Translations under genes and position numbers: made by a program | NCBI RefSeq assembly: GCF_019218885.1 | Contig: NZ_JAHUWT010000003.1 | Coordinates: forward strand, 992,001 to 1,056,000 | DNA from: Bordetella sp. BOR01 | Lineage (GTDB): Bacteria; Pseudomonadota; Gammaproteobacteria; Burkholderiales; Burkholderiaceae_B | Direction: 5' to 3' | Length of the DNA: 64,000 nt | In this document: positions 17,258 to 25,336 of the stretch, piece after piece | Layout of the letters: each line of letters opens with the position of its first letter | How positions within the stretch are numbered: position 1 is the stretch's first letter | The notes under the pieces: model-generated | Seen by the model: the letters and a program-made list of their open reading frames with translations, nothing else | Database searches by the model: none | Told to the model about the DNA's origin: nothing

Positions 17258-18351
17258 GCCACAACCTCTTTCGCTTCGCGCCGCAGCAGCTCGCGCTTGC
17301 GATCCACCCCCCACCGGTATCCCGAGATGTCGCCATCGCGCCTGACAATGCGGTGGCAAGGAATGGCCACGGCCAGGAGATTGGCGCCGCACGCCTGGGC
17401 CACTGCCCGCACGGCCTTGGGCGCGCCGATGCGGTGGGCAATATCGGCATAGCTGGTGGTTGTTCCCGGGGGAATATCGCGCAGCGCCTGCCATACACGT
17501 TGCTGGAAAGCCGTGCCGCGTACGTCCAGCGGCAGGTTCAGCCCCAGCGCCGGCGCCTCGACGAACCCCACCACCTGGGCGACCAGTTGTTCAAAGTCGG
17601 GGTCTTCGCCATTGAGCCGGGCATTGGGAAAACGGTCTTGCAGGCTGCGTACCAAGGTATCGGGATCGTCTCCCAGCGAAATGGCGCAAAGCCCCCGCTG
17701 GCTGCGCGCCACCAGAATGGCACCCAATGCGCATTCGCCCACCGCAAACTGGATATCGGCATTGTGCCCGCCTGCCTTATAGTCGCGCGGCCGCATGCCC
17801 AGCAGGCTGTCCGAGGCTTCATAGAAGCGGCTGTTGGAATTGAACCCGGCTTCGTAGATAGCCTGCGTGACGGTTTCGGACTCACTGAGTTCGGCGCGCA
17901 ATCGCTGCGCCCGATGGGCGTTGGCATAGGCCTTGGGCGTCAGTCCGGTTTCGGCCTTGAACAGGCGATGGAAATGAAAGGGGCTGACACCCGCCTGGCG
18001 GGCCAATGTGTCCAGCGATGGCGGCGTCTCGGCCTGCTCGATCTGGCGACAGGCCAGTTCGACCAGCGTGGCGCGCCTGGCCGCGGCGTCGCTGCGGTCG
18101 GCGGCCGCCCGCCGGCTGGGCCGGTAGCCGGCCACCTCGGCCGCGTGTGCGGTATCGAAGAACTCGACATTCTCGCGGCGCGGCAGACGGGCCGAACTGC
18201 TGGGGCGGCAGTACACCCCGGTGGTGCGCACGGCATAGACGAAATGGCCATCGGCGCCGGTGTCGCGTTGGCGTACTGCCAGCCAGCGGGCATCGTCGGT
18301 CAGGTATTCAATGGCGTCGGACGACAGGGTATCGGCATCGGCGAGGATCAT
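17254..18351 (-). CDS. ada: Ada-type regulator/O6-methylguanine-DNA methyltransferase with altered zinc site
   Basis: This bifunctional adaptive-response protein has 365 residues. The N-terminal methylphosphotriester domain keeps the methyl-acceptor Cys in TTGVYCRPSSSARL. The other three zinc ligands known from E. coli Ada are replaced: the second Cys is Ser (RPSSSAR), and the RPCxxC pair is RPSRRA. An AraC-type HTH follows (GVSPFHFHRLFKAETGLTPK, about residues 105-125), then a complete methyltransferase domain with the active-site IPCHRIV near the end. Base repair is therefore probably intact, while zinc-dependent switching to an activator is doubtful. The start ATG at 18351 begins MILADADTL. 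Confidence 0.85.
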   Translation of the reverse strand: MILADADTLSSDAIEYLTDDARWLAVRQRDTGADGHFVYAVRTTGVYCRPSSSARLPRRENVEFFDTAHAAEVAGYRPSRRAAADRSDAAARRATLVELACRQIEQAETPPSLDTLARQAGVSPFHFHRLFKAETGLTPKAYANAHRAQRLRAELSESETVTQAIYEAGFNSNSRFYEASDSLLGMRPRDYKAGGHNADIQFAVGECALGAILVARSQRGLCAISLGDDPDTLVRSLQDRFPNARLNGEDPDFEQLVAQVVGFVEAPALGLNLPLDVRGTAFQQRVWQALRDIPPGTTTSYADIAHRIGAPKAVRAVAQACGANLLAVAIPCHRIVRRDGDISGYRWGVDRKRELLRREAKEVVA

Positions 18352-18392
18352 GGCCGTCTCCGCAAAAACCAGCGAGATCCCAGTGTAATGCG

Positions 18393-18432
18393 GAATTCGA
18401 CCGCAAGAATCCCGTCTCTTGCGGTCGAATTC
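18393..18432. repeat. perfect 16-bp inverted repeat
   Basis: GAATTCGACCGCAAGA at 18393-18408 is matched by its exact reverse complement at 18417-18432 across an 8-base loop. It lies between the STAS gene (stop at 18472) and the ada start (18351), both on the minus strand. No T-run follows on either strand, so a standard intrinsic terminator is not supported. It may be an operator, an attenuator or a mobile-element remnant. Confidence 0.85.
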
Positions 18433-18471
18433 GGGCGGTAAGTGCTTATGGCCGTGATGGCCTGCCAGGCG

Positions 18472-18807
18472 TCAGGCCAGTTTTTCGGCAGCTTGCTGAG
18501 GGGTGTCGGTTACCGTCAAAATGGCCAGGAAGCCGCTGATATCGAAGACCTCGCGCACCTGTGGCTGCATACTGCACAGCGCCAGCGCACCGCCGGCCTG
18601 CTTCAGGCGCTTGGCCACCACCAGCACCACGCGCAAACCGGCGCTGGAAATGTAGTCCAGGCGGGCCAAGTCCAGGACAACCTTGCGTTCGCCTTTGTCG
18701 ACATGGGTAAGCAGGTCGGCCTCGATGCCGGCCGCATTGGCGCTGTTGATCTGCCCTTCGGGCGAGACAAGCAGCACGTCTCCGAGCTTGTCGATGGTGA
18801 GATTCAT
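18472..18807 (-). CDS. btrV: STAS-domain anti-sigma factor antagonist (BtrV-like)
   Basis: This is a 111-residue single STAS domain protein. In Bordetella, BtrV binds or releases the kinase BtrW according to phosphorylation on a serine and so controls T3SS activity. The phospho-site motif is LDYISSAGLRVVL (Ser 54/55), and the C-terminus has the usual VFDISGFLAIL. The start ATG at 18807 (MNLTIDKLGDVLLVSPEG) is typical; a longer frame upstream is not. It is divergent from the kinase gene with 172 bases between. The assignment rests on family motifs and on the nearby kinase and phosphatase. Confidence 0.82.
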   Translation of the reverse strand: MNLTIDKLGDVLLVSPEGQINSANAAGIEADLLTHVDKGERKVVLDLARLDYISSAGLRVVLVVAKRLKQAGGALALCSMQPQVREVFDISGFLAILTVTDTPQQAAEKLA

Positions 18808-18979
18808 GGTGGTTTCCGGTAAAGATTCGGGATGGCCGGCCGGCGGCGCGCATACCGGCCGATGATACGCGAGCAGCGCCCCCGGGGCACTACGGGAATA
18901 CACACAGACGCTCGCCCGGCGACGGCGCATTCGTGCATACTTGTATCTGCCCACGACCCTAGATGCCAAGGCGCCGCCC

Positions 18980-19405
18980 ATGCCATCCCAGCCCGATACG
19001 CTGCAGCTCGTGCCCGACGACCAGGCAGTGTCGCTTGCCACGCAGTGGCTGGAACGCATCGCCGAACGCGACGGTTGGCCCGCCAAGATGAATTTCGGGC
19101 TGACGCTGAGTCTGGACGAAGCCCTGACCAACATCGTGTCGTACGCGTTCGCTGCGCCTTCTGCCGCACACGCTCCCGCCGTTAGGCTTTCCTGCCACCG
19201 CGAAGGCAATCGGGTGCAACTCGAATTGGCCGACAACGGCCGGCCCTACGATCCCACTTCGGCCGCACCGCCCCCCCTGGCTGCCGACCTGGACCAGGCA
19301 GAGATCGGCGGCCACGGCCTGCGGCTGATGCACCATTATCTGGATGACCTGCGTTATGCGCGCGATGGCGACTGGAATCGCTTGACCCTGATCGTGCAGG
19401 GCTGA
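18980..19405 (+). CDS. btrW: anti-sigma serine kinase, HATPase type (BtrW-like)
   Basis: This is a 141-residue ATPase/kinase of the RsbW/SpoIIAB type, which phosphorylates the STAS partner. It has the N-box LSLDEALTNIVSYAF, the G1 box LELADNGRPYDP and the G2 box GGHGLRLMHHY. The ATG at 18980 (MPSQPDTLQLVP) is taken as start; a TTG at 18941 in the same frame would add 13 residues. In Bordetella the equivalent BtrW works with BtrV and BtrU as a partner switch. Here the same three protein types are within 7 kb but on different strands, so they are not one operon. Confidence 0.82.
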   Translation: MPSQPDTLQLVPDDQAVSLATQWLERIAERDGWPAKMNFGLTLSLDEALTNIVSYAFAAPSAAHAPAVRLSCHREGNRVQLELADNGRPYDPTSAAPPPLAADLDQAEIGGHGLRLMHHYLDDLRYARDGDWNRLTLIVQG

Positions 19406-19566
19406 CCCTGCCACAGGGCCGGCCCCCCGGAATGGGTGCAAGTCTTGAATTTTTTGCAATGTATAGACACAATTTCCGTTACCATGACCGGGTTGATCCG
19501 AATTGAAGCGGAGCCCCTCATGCGCGCCCCAATACGCTCTCGCGCCCTTTTCTGCGGAGCTCGGCG

Positions 19567-20712
19567 GTGAATGCCCGCTGGCACGCGTCGCTGACAGCGG
19601 ATCACCGCATCCAGGCAAGCATCGACGCGACGGCCATTGCCCATAATCTGGCGCTGATCCGCCAGCGTGCCCGGCAATGCGCCCGTCCGCCCCGCATCTG
19701 GGCCACCGTCAAGGCTGACGCCTATGGCCACGGGTTGGCCCTGGTATTACCCGGCTTGGTCGACGCCGACGGAATCGCGGTCCAATACCTGTCTGACGCC
19801 CATGCCTGCCGGCAAGCCGGCTGGCAGGGCCCGATCCTGGTGTATGCCGGCCTGCAAAGCGCAAGCGAAGCGGCCTTGCTGAATATTCCCGGCCTGCACC
19901 TGGTGATTTCCCATGCGGCCCAGATCGACTGGCTGTCCGCCCGCCCGCCCCGCCCCGAGGCGCCGGATGTCTGGCTGCGCTTCTGCGGCGACCTGCGCCT
20001 GGCGGGCTTCGATATCGCGGCCTATGGGCGCGCGGATGCGCGCTGCCGCGAACTGGCGGCGCAACATCGCATCGGCCAGATCGGACACCTGAACCATTAT
20101 GCGCACGCCGAAGACGAAGATGGCATCGCCGCGGCGCATGCCCTGTTCCGGCAAGCCACGCGCGATCTGCCCGGACCAATATCCACCTGCAATTCCGCGG
20201 CCATGTGGCGGCATGCCGGCCACATGGCCGAGACCGACTGGATCCGTCCGGGCCTGGCGCTGTATGGCGCCAGCCCTTTGCCCGGCACGCATGGCCCGGC
20301 GCTGGGCCTGCGGCCGGCCATGACACTGACCGCGCGCCTGATGTCGCTGCAAACCGTGGCGGCCGGCGAAAGCGCCGGCTATCGGTCATCGTTCGTCGCC
20401 ACCCAGGCCACACGCATTGGGCTGGTTGGCTGCGGCTATGCCGACGGCTACCCCCGCCATGCAGCCAGCGGGACGCCGGTGCTGGTCAATGGGCACCGCA
20501 GCCAGGTGCTGGGCTGCATCACGATGGACGTGACGATGATTGACCTGACCGGTATTGCCGACGCCGTGCCCGGTGCGCCAGTAACGTTGTGGGGTGCGCC
20601 TGGGCTGCCCGTGGAAACCGTGGCGGCCGCCGCCGGCACTATCGCGGCCGAACTGCTGTGCGGCCTGACCGCGCGCGTGCCGCTGGTGGCGCACGCAGCC
20701 CATCCCGCCTAG
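19567..20712 (+). CDS. alanine racemase-like PLP enzyme
   Basis: This is a 381-residue fold-type III PLP enzyme. The lysine that binds PLP is in ATVKADAYGHG near residue 42, the catalytic Tyr is in GCGYADGYPR, and other racemase blocks are HLNHYAHAEDED, STCNSAAMW, WIRPGLALYGASP and GCITMDVTMIDLT. The usual substrate-carboxylate Arg motif (SGMxRLGF) is altered to GDLRLAGF but keeps its Arg. It may be an alanine or a broader amino-acid racemase. The start is GTG at 19567 with GGAG upstream. It sits inside the T3SS regulatory wing, convergent with the sensor-transporter gene. Confidence 0.82.
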   Translation: MNARWHASLTADHRIQASIDATAIAHNLALIRQRARQCARPPRIWATVKADAYGHGLALVLPGLVDADGIAVQYLSDAHACRQAGWQGPILVYAGLQSASEAALLNIPGLHLVISHAAQIDWLSARPPRPEAPDVWLRFCGDLRLAGFDIAAYGRADARCRELAAQHRIGQIGHLNHYAHAEDEDGIAAAHALFRQATRDLPGPISTCNSAAMWRHAGHMAETDWIRPGLALYGASPLPGTHGPALGLRPAMTLTARLMSLQTVAAGESAGYRSSFVATQATRIGLVGCGYADGYPRHAASGTPVLVNGHRSQVLGCITMDVTMIDLTGIADAVPGAPVTLWGAPGLPVETVAAAAGTIAAELLCGLTARVPLVAHAAHPA

Positions 20713-20723
20713 CGCCCCCTGGC

Positions 20724-23207
20724 TCAGGCCGGTGTCGACGGCGCCGCGACCGCGCGAGCGCCGGCCGGCGCGAAAACCAGGAACAACAGGGTGGCCGCCA
20801 GGTAGATGACCCCCGTGATCGCCAGGCCCGTCCCCATTCCCGCCGCCCCGAACATGGCGCCCACCACCAGCGGACCGGCCATCTGACCAAGCTTGTCGGC
20901 CGCGCGCAGCACACTGGTGGCACCGGCCGCGCCGTAGCGCTGCACATCAGGCAAGGCCAGCATATAAGGTGCCTGCGACGCGCCCGAGAAGCAGCTTGCC
21001 AGCGCCAGCATCAGCACGGCGCCGGAGGCGGCCATCAACCCGCTGTCGAAATACAGCCCCAGCATGCCCGCGCTACCGATCACGCCGCCCACGACGATCC
21101 AGCGCTTCTTCACGGCCGACCGGTCGACCAGCCGGCCCATCAATGGGCCCATGTAAATCACGCAGAGCCCGTAGATCATCAGCACCCGGCCAATGCTGGA
21201 CGCGGCAACGCCCTCGGCCTCCAGGTAGAGCGGCAGCGCGAACGACAGCAGGCCTACCTGCGCAATGGAAAACGGAATGACGCTGCCCAGCAGCAGCAAG
21301 CCGAAGTCGCGCGTGCACAGCAGCCGCAGCGTGTCGGCCACCCGGGCCCGCGGCTGGGCAACGGCCATGCGCATGGCGGTCGTCAGGCGTTCCATGTAAG
21401 GACGCATCAATACCAGCACCCCAGCCAGCGGCAACACCAGCATCACGGCGCCCACGACGAATACCGCCCGAAAGCCTGCCTGCTCCATCAGCATGGCGCC
21501 CACCGCCGCGCCGGACAAATGGCCGGCGAACAGACCCGCGATCACGCTGGTCATATTGCGGCCGCGGTACTGCGCCGGACTGCGGGTCACGATAAAGCCC
21601 TGCAAGCCCATCCAGGTCAAACCGTATCCCAGCCCGACCAGGCCGCGGGCAGCGGCAAACCAAGGCAGGTTGGGCGCGGCGGCACATGCGGCCATGCCTG
21701 CGAACGTGACTGCCAGCCCGGCCAACACGGGAACTTGCCAACCCTTGCGGTCGGTGAGTCCGCCGGCCAGCAGCGCGGCCAGCAGGCCGCAACCCATTTC
21801 CACGGAAATGGGTAGTGCCAGCAGCAGGTGGGGCGCCAGGTCCAGGCCAGCCGTGGGCAGGCTGCGCGCGTACAAGGGCAAGAAGCCCAGCGGCAGGGCC
21901 CACGCAAATAGAAAACCAAACATGACCGGCCGCGCAATGCGGCCGATCTCCGACACATCATCGGGGCCGACGCGTGTGCCGGCCTCAGTGACGCCACGCG
22001 CCGAAAACGCGCGATTCATCAGCAGCGACAGCAACAGCAGCATCTCGATGGCCGAGACCAGCGCCACGCCCACCACGGTTGCCGCATCGATGACGCGGCT
22101 ACGCACGCCTGCGCCAATCACGTCGCCATCCAAATGCAGCACCAGGCTGCCGCGCGCGTCGGGCCGGTCCTGCTCGGCGCCCAGCGGCAGCGCCAACGTC
22201 AAGCTGGCGGGCGATGCTCCGGCCAGCCCGTGGTCGACCGGCAAGGCCCCCTGGGCATTGGCCCGGTTCAAGACGAGGCCGCTGGCGTCGGTCAGTTCGA
22301 TGGTCTGGATGGCCGGAAACGTGCCGGCCAACCGGGCGAATGGCGCTTCGACATTGCGCAGCCGGTCGATCGACAGCCCATAGCCCAACACGCGATCGAG
22401 ATCGCGCTGCAAGCCTTCGGCCAGCATGGTCACGTTCTCGCGCGCCACTTGTAGCGAGGCGCTGCGAAACGTCGAGATCGTGTAGCCCGCGTAGATACCT
22501 TGCGCCAGCATCAGCGCCAACAGCGGTACCAGGAAGCGCGCGCGGCCACCGGCGGCCAGCATGGTCAGCGGGATGGCGTACTTGAATGCCGCGGCTAACC
22601 CCAGGCCGGCAATCACGGTGACCAGGAACAAGGCCCGCAGATTGTCCAGGATCAGCGCCCGACCCGCGCCGGTATCACCGGCTACCGACAGGGCAACCGT
22701 ACCGACCACTTTACCGGCGCTGGAGAGCCGCACCGCCACCGTAATCTGGCCGTTCGCGGCCAGCACCACGGCGCCCGTGTCACGACGGACTGCGCCATCG
22801 GGCAAGGCGCTGCCTGCCGGGCCGCCCAGCACACGCGCCAACGCACCAGCGGACGCGATCGCCTGGCCTTGCGCGGCCACGATACGCCCGTCGGCCACCA
22901 TCACGGTCGCGCCGCGCACGTCAGGCGTGCGCCGGATACCGTCGTGCAGCAGTTCATGCAAACCAAAGAACTGGCCCAGCGGCTTGCCCAACCGCAACCC
23001 GTTCTGGATATTGCCGGCCACCTGGCGCGCGGCCACTTCAACGCGGTCGGCAGTGGTATCGGCCACTAACCGGTTCAGGGCCGATAAACTCAATGCGCCG
23101 ATCAGGGCTTGCGCCAGCAGCAACACCGTCAGGCAGGCCAGGGTGACTTCCAACACGGGGCGGCGCCGCAGACCGTCCAGCACGACCTGCAAGGGTTCAC
23201 TACGCAT
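20724..23207 (-). CDS. two-sensor/MFS fusion membrane protein (BtrX position)
   Basis: This is an unusual 827-residue membrane protein. From ATG 23207 there is a membrane segment (EVTLACLTVLLLAQALIGAL, about 20-45), a roughly 150-residue probably periplasmic region, two more membrane segments (about 195-250), a second periplasmic region (about 250-365), another membrane segment, and then about 12 hydrophobic segments of a major facilitator domain (from about 415 to the end; GWQVPVLAGLAVTFAGM, YRGRNMTSVIAGLFAGHLSG). The periplasmic parts look like Cache-type sensors but no signature was confirmed. In Bordetella a gene named btrX lies between btrU and btrW, and this gene has the corresponding position. 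It may be a transporter-linked sensor. A TTG start at 23243 is possible. Confidence 0.7.
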   Translation of the reverse strand: MRSEPLQVVLDGLRRRPVLEVTLACLTVLLLAQALIGALSLSALNRLVADTTADRVEVAARQVAGNIQNGLRLGKPLGQFFGLHELLHDGIRRTPDVRGATVMVADGRIVAAQGQAIASAGALARVLGGPAGSALPDGAVRRDTGAVVLAANGQITVAVRLSSAGKVVGTVALSVAGDTGAGRALILDNLRALFLVTVIAGLGLAAAFKYAIPLTMLAAGGRARFLVPLLALMLAQGIYAGYTISTFRSASLQVARENVTMLAEGLQRDLDRVLGYGLSIDRLRNVEAPFARLAGTFPAIQTIELTDASGLVLNRANAQGALPVDHGLAGASPASLTLALPLGAEQDRPDARGSLVLHLDGDVIGAGVRSRVIDAATVVGVALVSAIEMLLLLSLLMNRAFSARGVTEAGTRVGPDDVSEIGRIARPVMFGFLFAWALPLGFLPLYARSLPTAGLDLAPHLLLALPISVEMGCGLLAALLAGGLTDRKGWQVPVLAGLAVTFAGMAACAAAPNLPWFAAARGLVGLGYGLTWMGLQGFIVTRSPAQYRGRNMTSVIAGLFAGHLSGAAVGAMLMEQAGFRAVFVVGAVMLVLPLAGVLVLMRPYMERLTTAMRMAVAQPRARVADTLRLLCTRDFGLLLLGSVIPFSIAQVGLLSFALPLYLEAEGVAASSIGRVLMIYGLCVIYMGPLMGRLVDRSAVKKRWIVVGGVIGSAGMLGLYFDSGLMAASGAVLMLALASCFSGASQAPYMLALPDVQRYGAAGATSVLRAADKLGQMAGPLVVGAMFGAAGMGTGLAITGVIYLAATLLFLVFAPAGARAVAAPSTPA

Positions 23208-23257
23208 ATCGGCAACGGCACAAAGTTCACACGCGGACTTCAATGGTATTTACAATT

Positions 23258-23272
23258 GATGCAATTTGCATC
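23258..23272. promoter_or_regulatory. 15-bp perfect dyad between divergent btrU-like and sensor-MFS genes
   Basis: GATGCAA-T-TTGCATC is a perfect dyad in the 116-base AT-richer gap between the two divergent starts (23207 minus, 23324 plus). It has the form of an operator for a dimeric repressor or activator that could control both genes. Confidence 0.5.
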
Positions 23273-23323
23273 CTTTTTGTCGATTTCTGACAGCATCGGA
23301 TTGCCCACCCTGCCGATCACTCC

Positions 23324-25336
23324 ATGCTCATTCGTTCCCTACGCAGCAAGATTTTCCTGCTGGTCGTGGCAATTCTGCTGGTCGTGGCTGCACTCGTCAT
23401 GCTGGTGTCGCAGCGCGACGTCACGCGCACTGTCGCCGCCAGCGAACAGCACGCCGTAGACAACGTGATGGACCTGGTCATGCGCGATACCGAAGCGCGT
23501 TGGGGCGCGCTGCTCGACGACAAGATCAACACGGTACGCAGCGGACGGCGGCAACTGGTGCAAGTGGGCGCCACCATATCCTCGGTGCTGGCCAGCTATG
23601 CCGCCATGGCCGAACGCGGCGTAATGACGACCGGCGCGGCCAAGGGACAGGCCCGCGCCTGGGTCAACCAGCTGCGGCTGGATGATCAGCGCTACGTATT
23701 CATCTACGATGCCAGTTATTCCGTGCTGGCCAGCGGCAGCGCGCCGATGATCGACCAGGACTTGTCCGGCCAGCAAGACCTGAAGGGCCGCCCGCTGGCC
23801 GAGGCGCTGTATGAAGAAAGCCGCCGCGCCGGCTATGGCTTTGCCATCTACCGATGGCCCTTGGCCGGCTCGCCGGGCGACACCGAGACGCGCTACGCGT
23901 ACTTTGGTTATTTCCGCCCCTGGGACTGGGTGTTTGCCATTTCCGACAGCGCGCAAGACGTGCTGCGCCAGGTACAAGACCGGCGCACCCGGATGGAAGC
24001 CGCCATGCGCGCGACACTATCGCAACTGACCTTGGCCCGCTCGGGTTTCGTGTTCATCATGGCGGACGACGGCCGCATGGTGGTGGCACCGCCCGCCAAC
24101 CGCACCGGCCTGCTCGATACCGTAGACCGCGCCTCGGACAAGCCGCTACGGCAACTGCTGCGCGCGGCGCCCCCCGCGCCCGCATCGGCATCGGCATCGC
24201 TGCGCTTCGATGACGGCCAGGAGCTGTGGCAGATCAAGGCCGTGCGCCACAAGCCGCTCGGCTGGACGGTGGTAGCCGCTGTGCCCGAAAGCGACCTGAC
24301 GGCGCCGGCCAAGCGGCTGCTGAACCGGCAAGCCACTATCTTCGGCATTACTCTGGTGCTGGCCCTGCTGTTTGCCTGGCTGGTCGCCACGCGCATCGTG
24401 CGACCCTTGAATACGCTGACCCACTATGCCCGGCAGTTGCCCGAACAAGACCTGACATTGCCGGCCACGGTGCCTGCGCACGTGGCGGCGTTACCCAAGC
24501 GGCACCGCGACGAAGTGGGCCGCCTGGCCGCGTCATTCCTGTTCATGGATCGCAAGCTGCGCGAAAACGTAGCCGATCTGATGCACGAAACCTCGGCCCG
24601 CGAGCGCTTTGAAAGCGAGCTCAATATCGCGCGCGCCATCCAGCTCGGCCTGCTGCCGATTCCCTTGCCCGCTGCGGTGCAGCGCCAGGTCGACCTGCAC
24701 GCCATCATGCTGCCCGCCAAGGAAGTCGGCGGCGACCTGTACGACTATTTCGTGCTGCCCGACGGCAAGCTGTGCCTGGCCATTGGCGATGTCTCCGACA
24801 AGGGCGTGCCGGCGGCGTTGTTCATGGCGGTCACGCGCACCCTGATCCGCGCCACCGCCGAAGACGAGACCGACCCGGCCCTGATCATGCAGAAGATCAA
24901 CAACCGGCTGGCGGAAAACAACCCCAACATGATGTTCGTGACGCTGCTGCTGGGCGTGCTGGACCTGGACAGCGGCGAACTGGTGTGGGCCAACGCCGGG
25001 CATCTTCCGCCTGCGGTCATCGATGCCAATGGCGTCGTGCGCCTGCTTGAAGGCCGCAGCGGCCCGGCCTGCGGAGTACAGGAAGACATGCCTTACCGGC
25101 GCCTGGTCACACGTCTGGCGCCGGGCGAAGTGCTGGTAGGCTATACCGATGGCGTCACCGAGGCGTTCAGCAGCCATGACGCCCAGTATGGCGAGCCCCG
25201 CCTGTTCCAGATCCTGTCGGGTCCACCATCCTCGGCCAGCGGGCTGGCCCGGCGGCTACTCGAAGACGTACAGGCATTTGCCGCCGGCGCGGAACAATCC
25301 GATGACATCACGCTGATCGTGGTTCGACGCACATGA
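23324..25336 (+). CDS. btrU: Cache-HAMP-SpoIIE sensor phosphatase (BtrU-like)
   Basis: This is a 670-residue membrane-bound PP2C-type phosphatase, expected to dephosphorylate the STAS protein and thereby release the anti-sigma kinase. It has a membrane segment (about 9-30), a large periplasmic region with two Cache-like modules (RYVFIYDASYSVLASG at about 120 and SGFVFIMADDGRMVVAPP at about 240), a second membrane segment (TIFGITLVLALLFAWLV), a HAMP domain, and a SpoIIE domain with PAKEVGGDLYDYF, IGDVSDKGVPAALFMA, VGYTDGVTEA and QSDDITLIVV, which carry the metal-binding Asp residues. Start is ATG 23324. It overlaps the next gene as ATGA. Confidence 0.85.
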   Translation: MLIRSLRSKIFLLVVAILLVVAALVMLVSQRDVTRTVAASEQHAVDNVMDLVMRDTEARWGALLDDKINTVRSGRRQLVQVGATISSVLASYAAMAERGVMTTGAAKGQARAWVNQLRLDDQRYVFIYDASYSVLASGSAPMIDQDLSGQQDLKGRPLAEALYEESRRAGYGFAIYRWPLAGSPGDTETRYAYFGYFRPWDWVFAISDSAQDVLRQVQDRRTRMEAAMRATLSQLTLARSGFVFIMADDGRMVVAPPANRTGLLDTVDRASDKPLRQLLRAAPPAPASASASLRFDDGQELWQIKAVRHKPLGWTVVAAVPESDLTAPAKRLLNRQATIFGITLVLALLFAWLVATRIVRPLNTLTHYARQLPEQDLTLPATVPAHVAALPKRHRDEVGRLAASFLFMDRKLRENVADLMHETSARERFESELNIARAIQLGLLPIPLPAAVQRQVDLHAIMLPAKEVGGDLYDYFVLPDGKLCLAIGDVSDKGVPAALFMAVTRTLIRATAEDETDPALIMQKINNRLAENNPNMMFVTLLLGVLDLDSGELVWANAGHLPPAVIDANGVVRLLEGRSGPACGVQEDMPYRRLVTRLAPGEVLVGYTDGVTEAFSSHDAQYGEPRLFQILSGPPSSASGLARRLLEDVQAFAAGAEQSDDITLIVVRRT

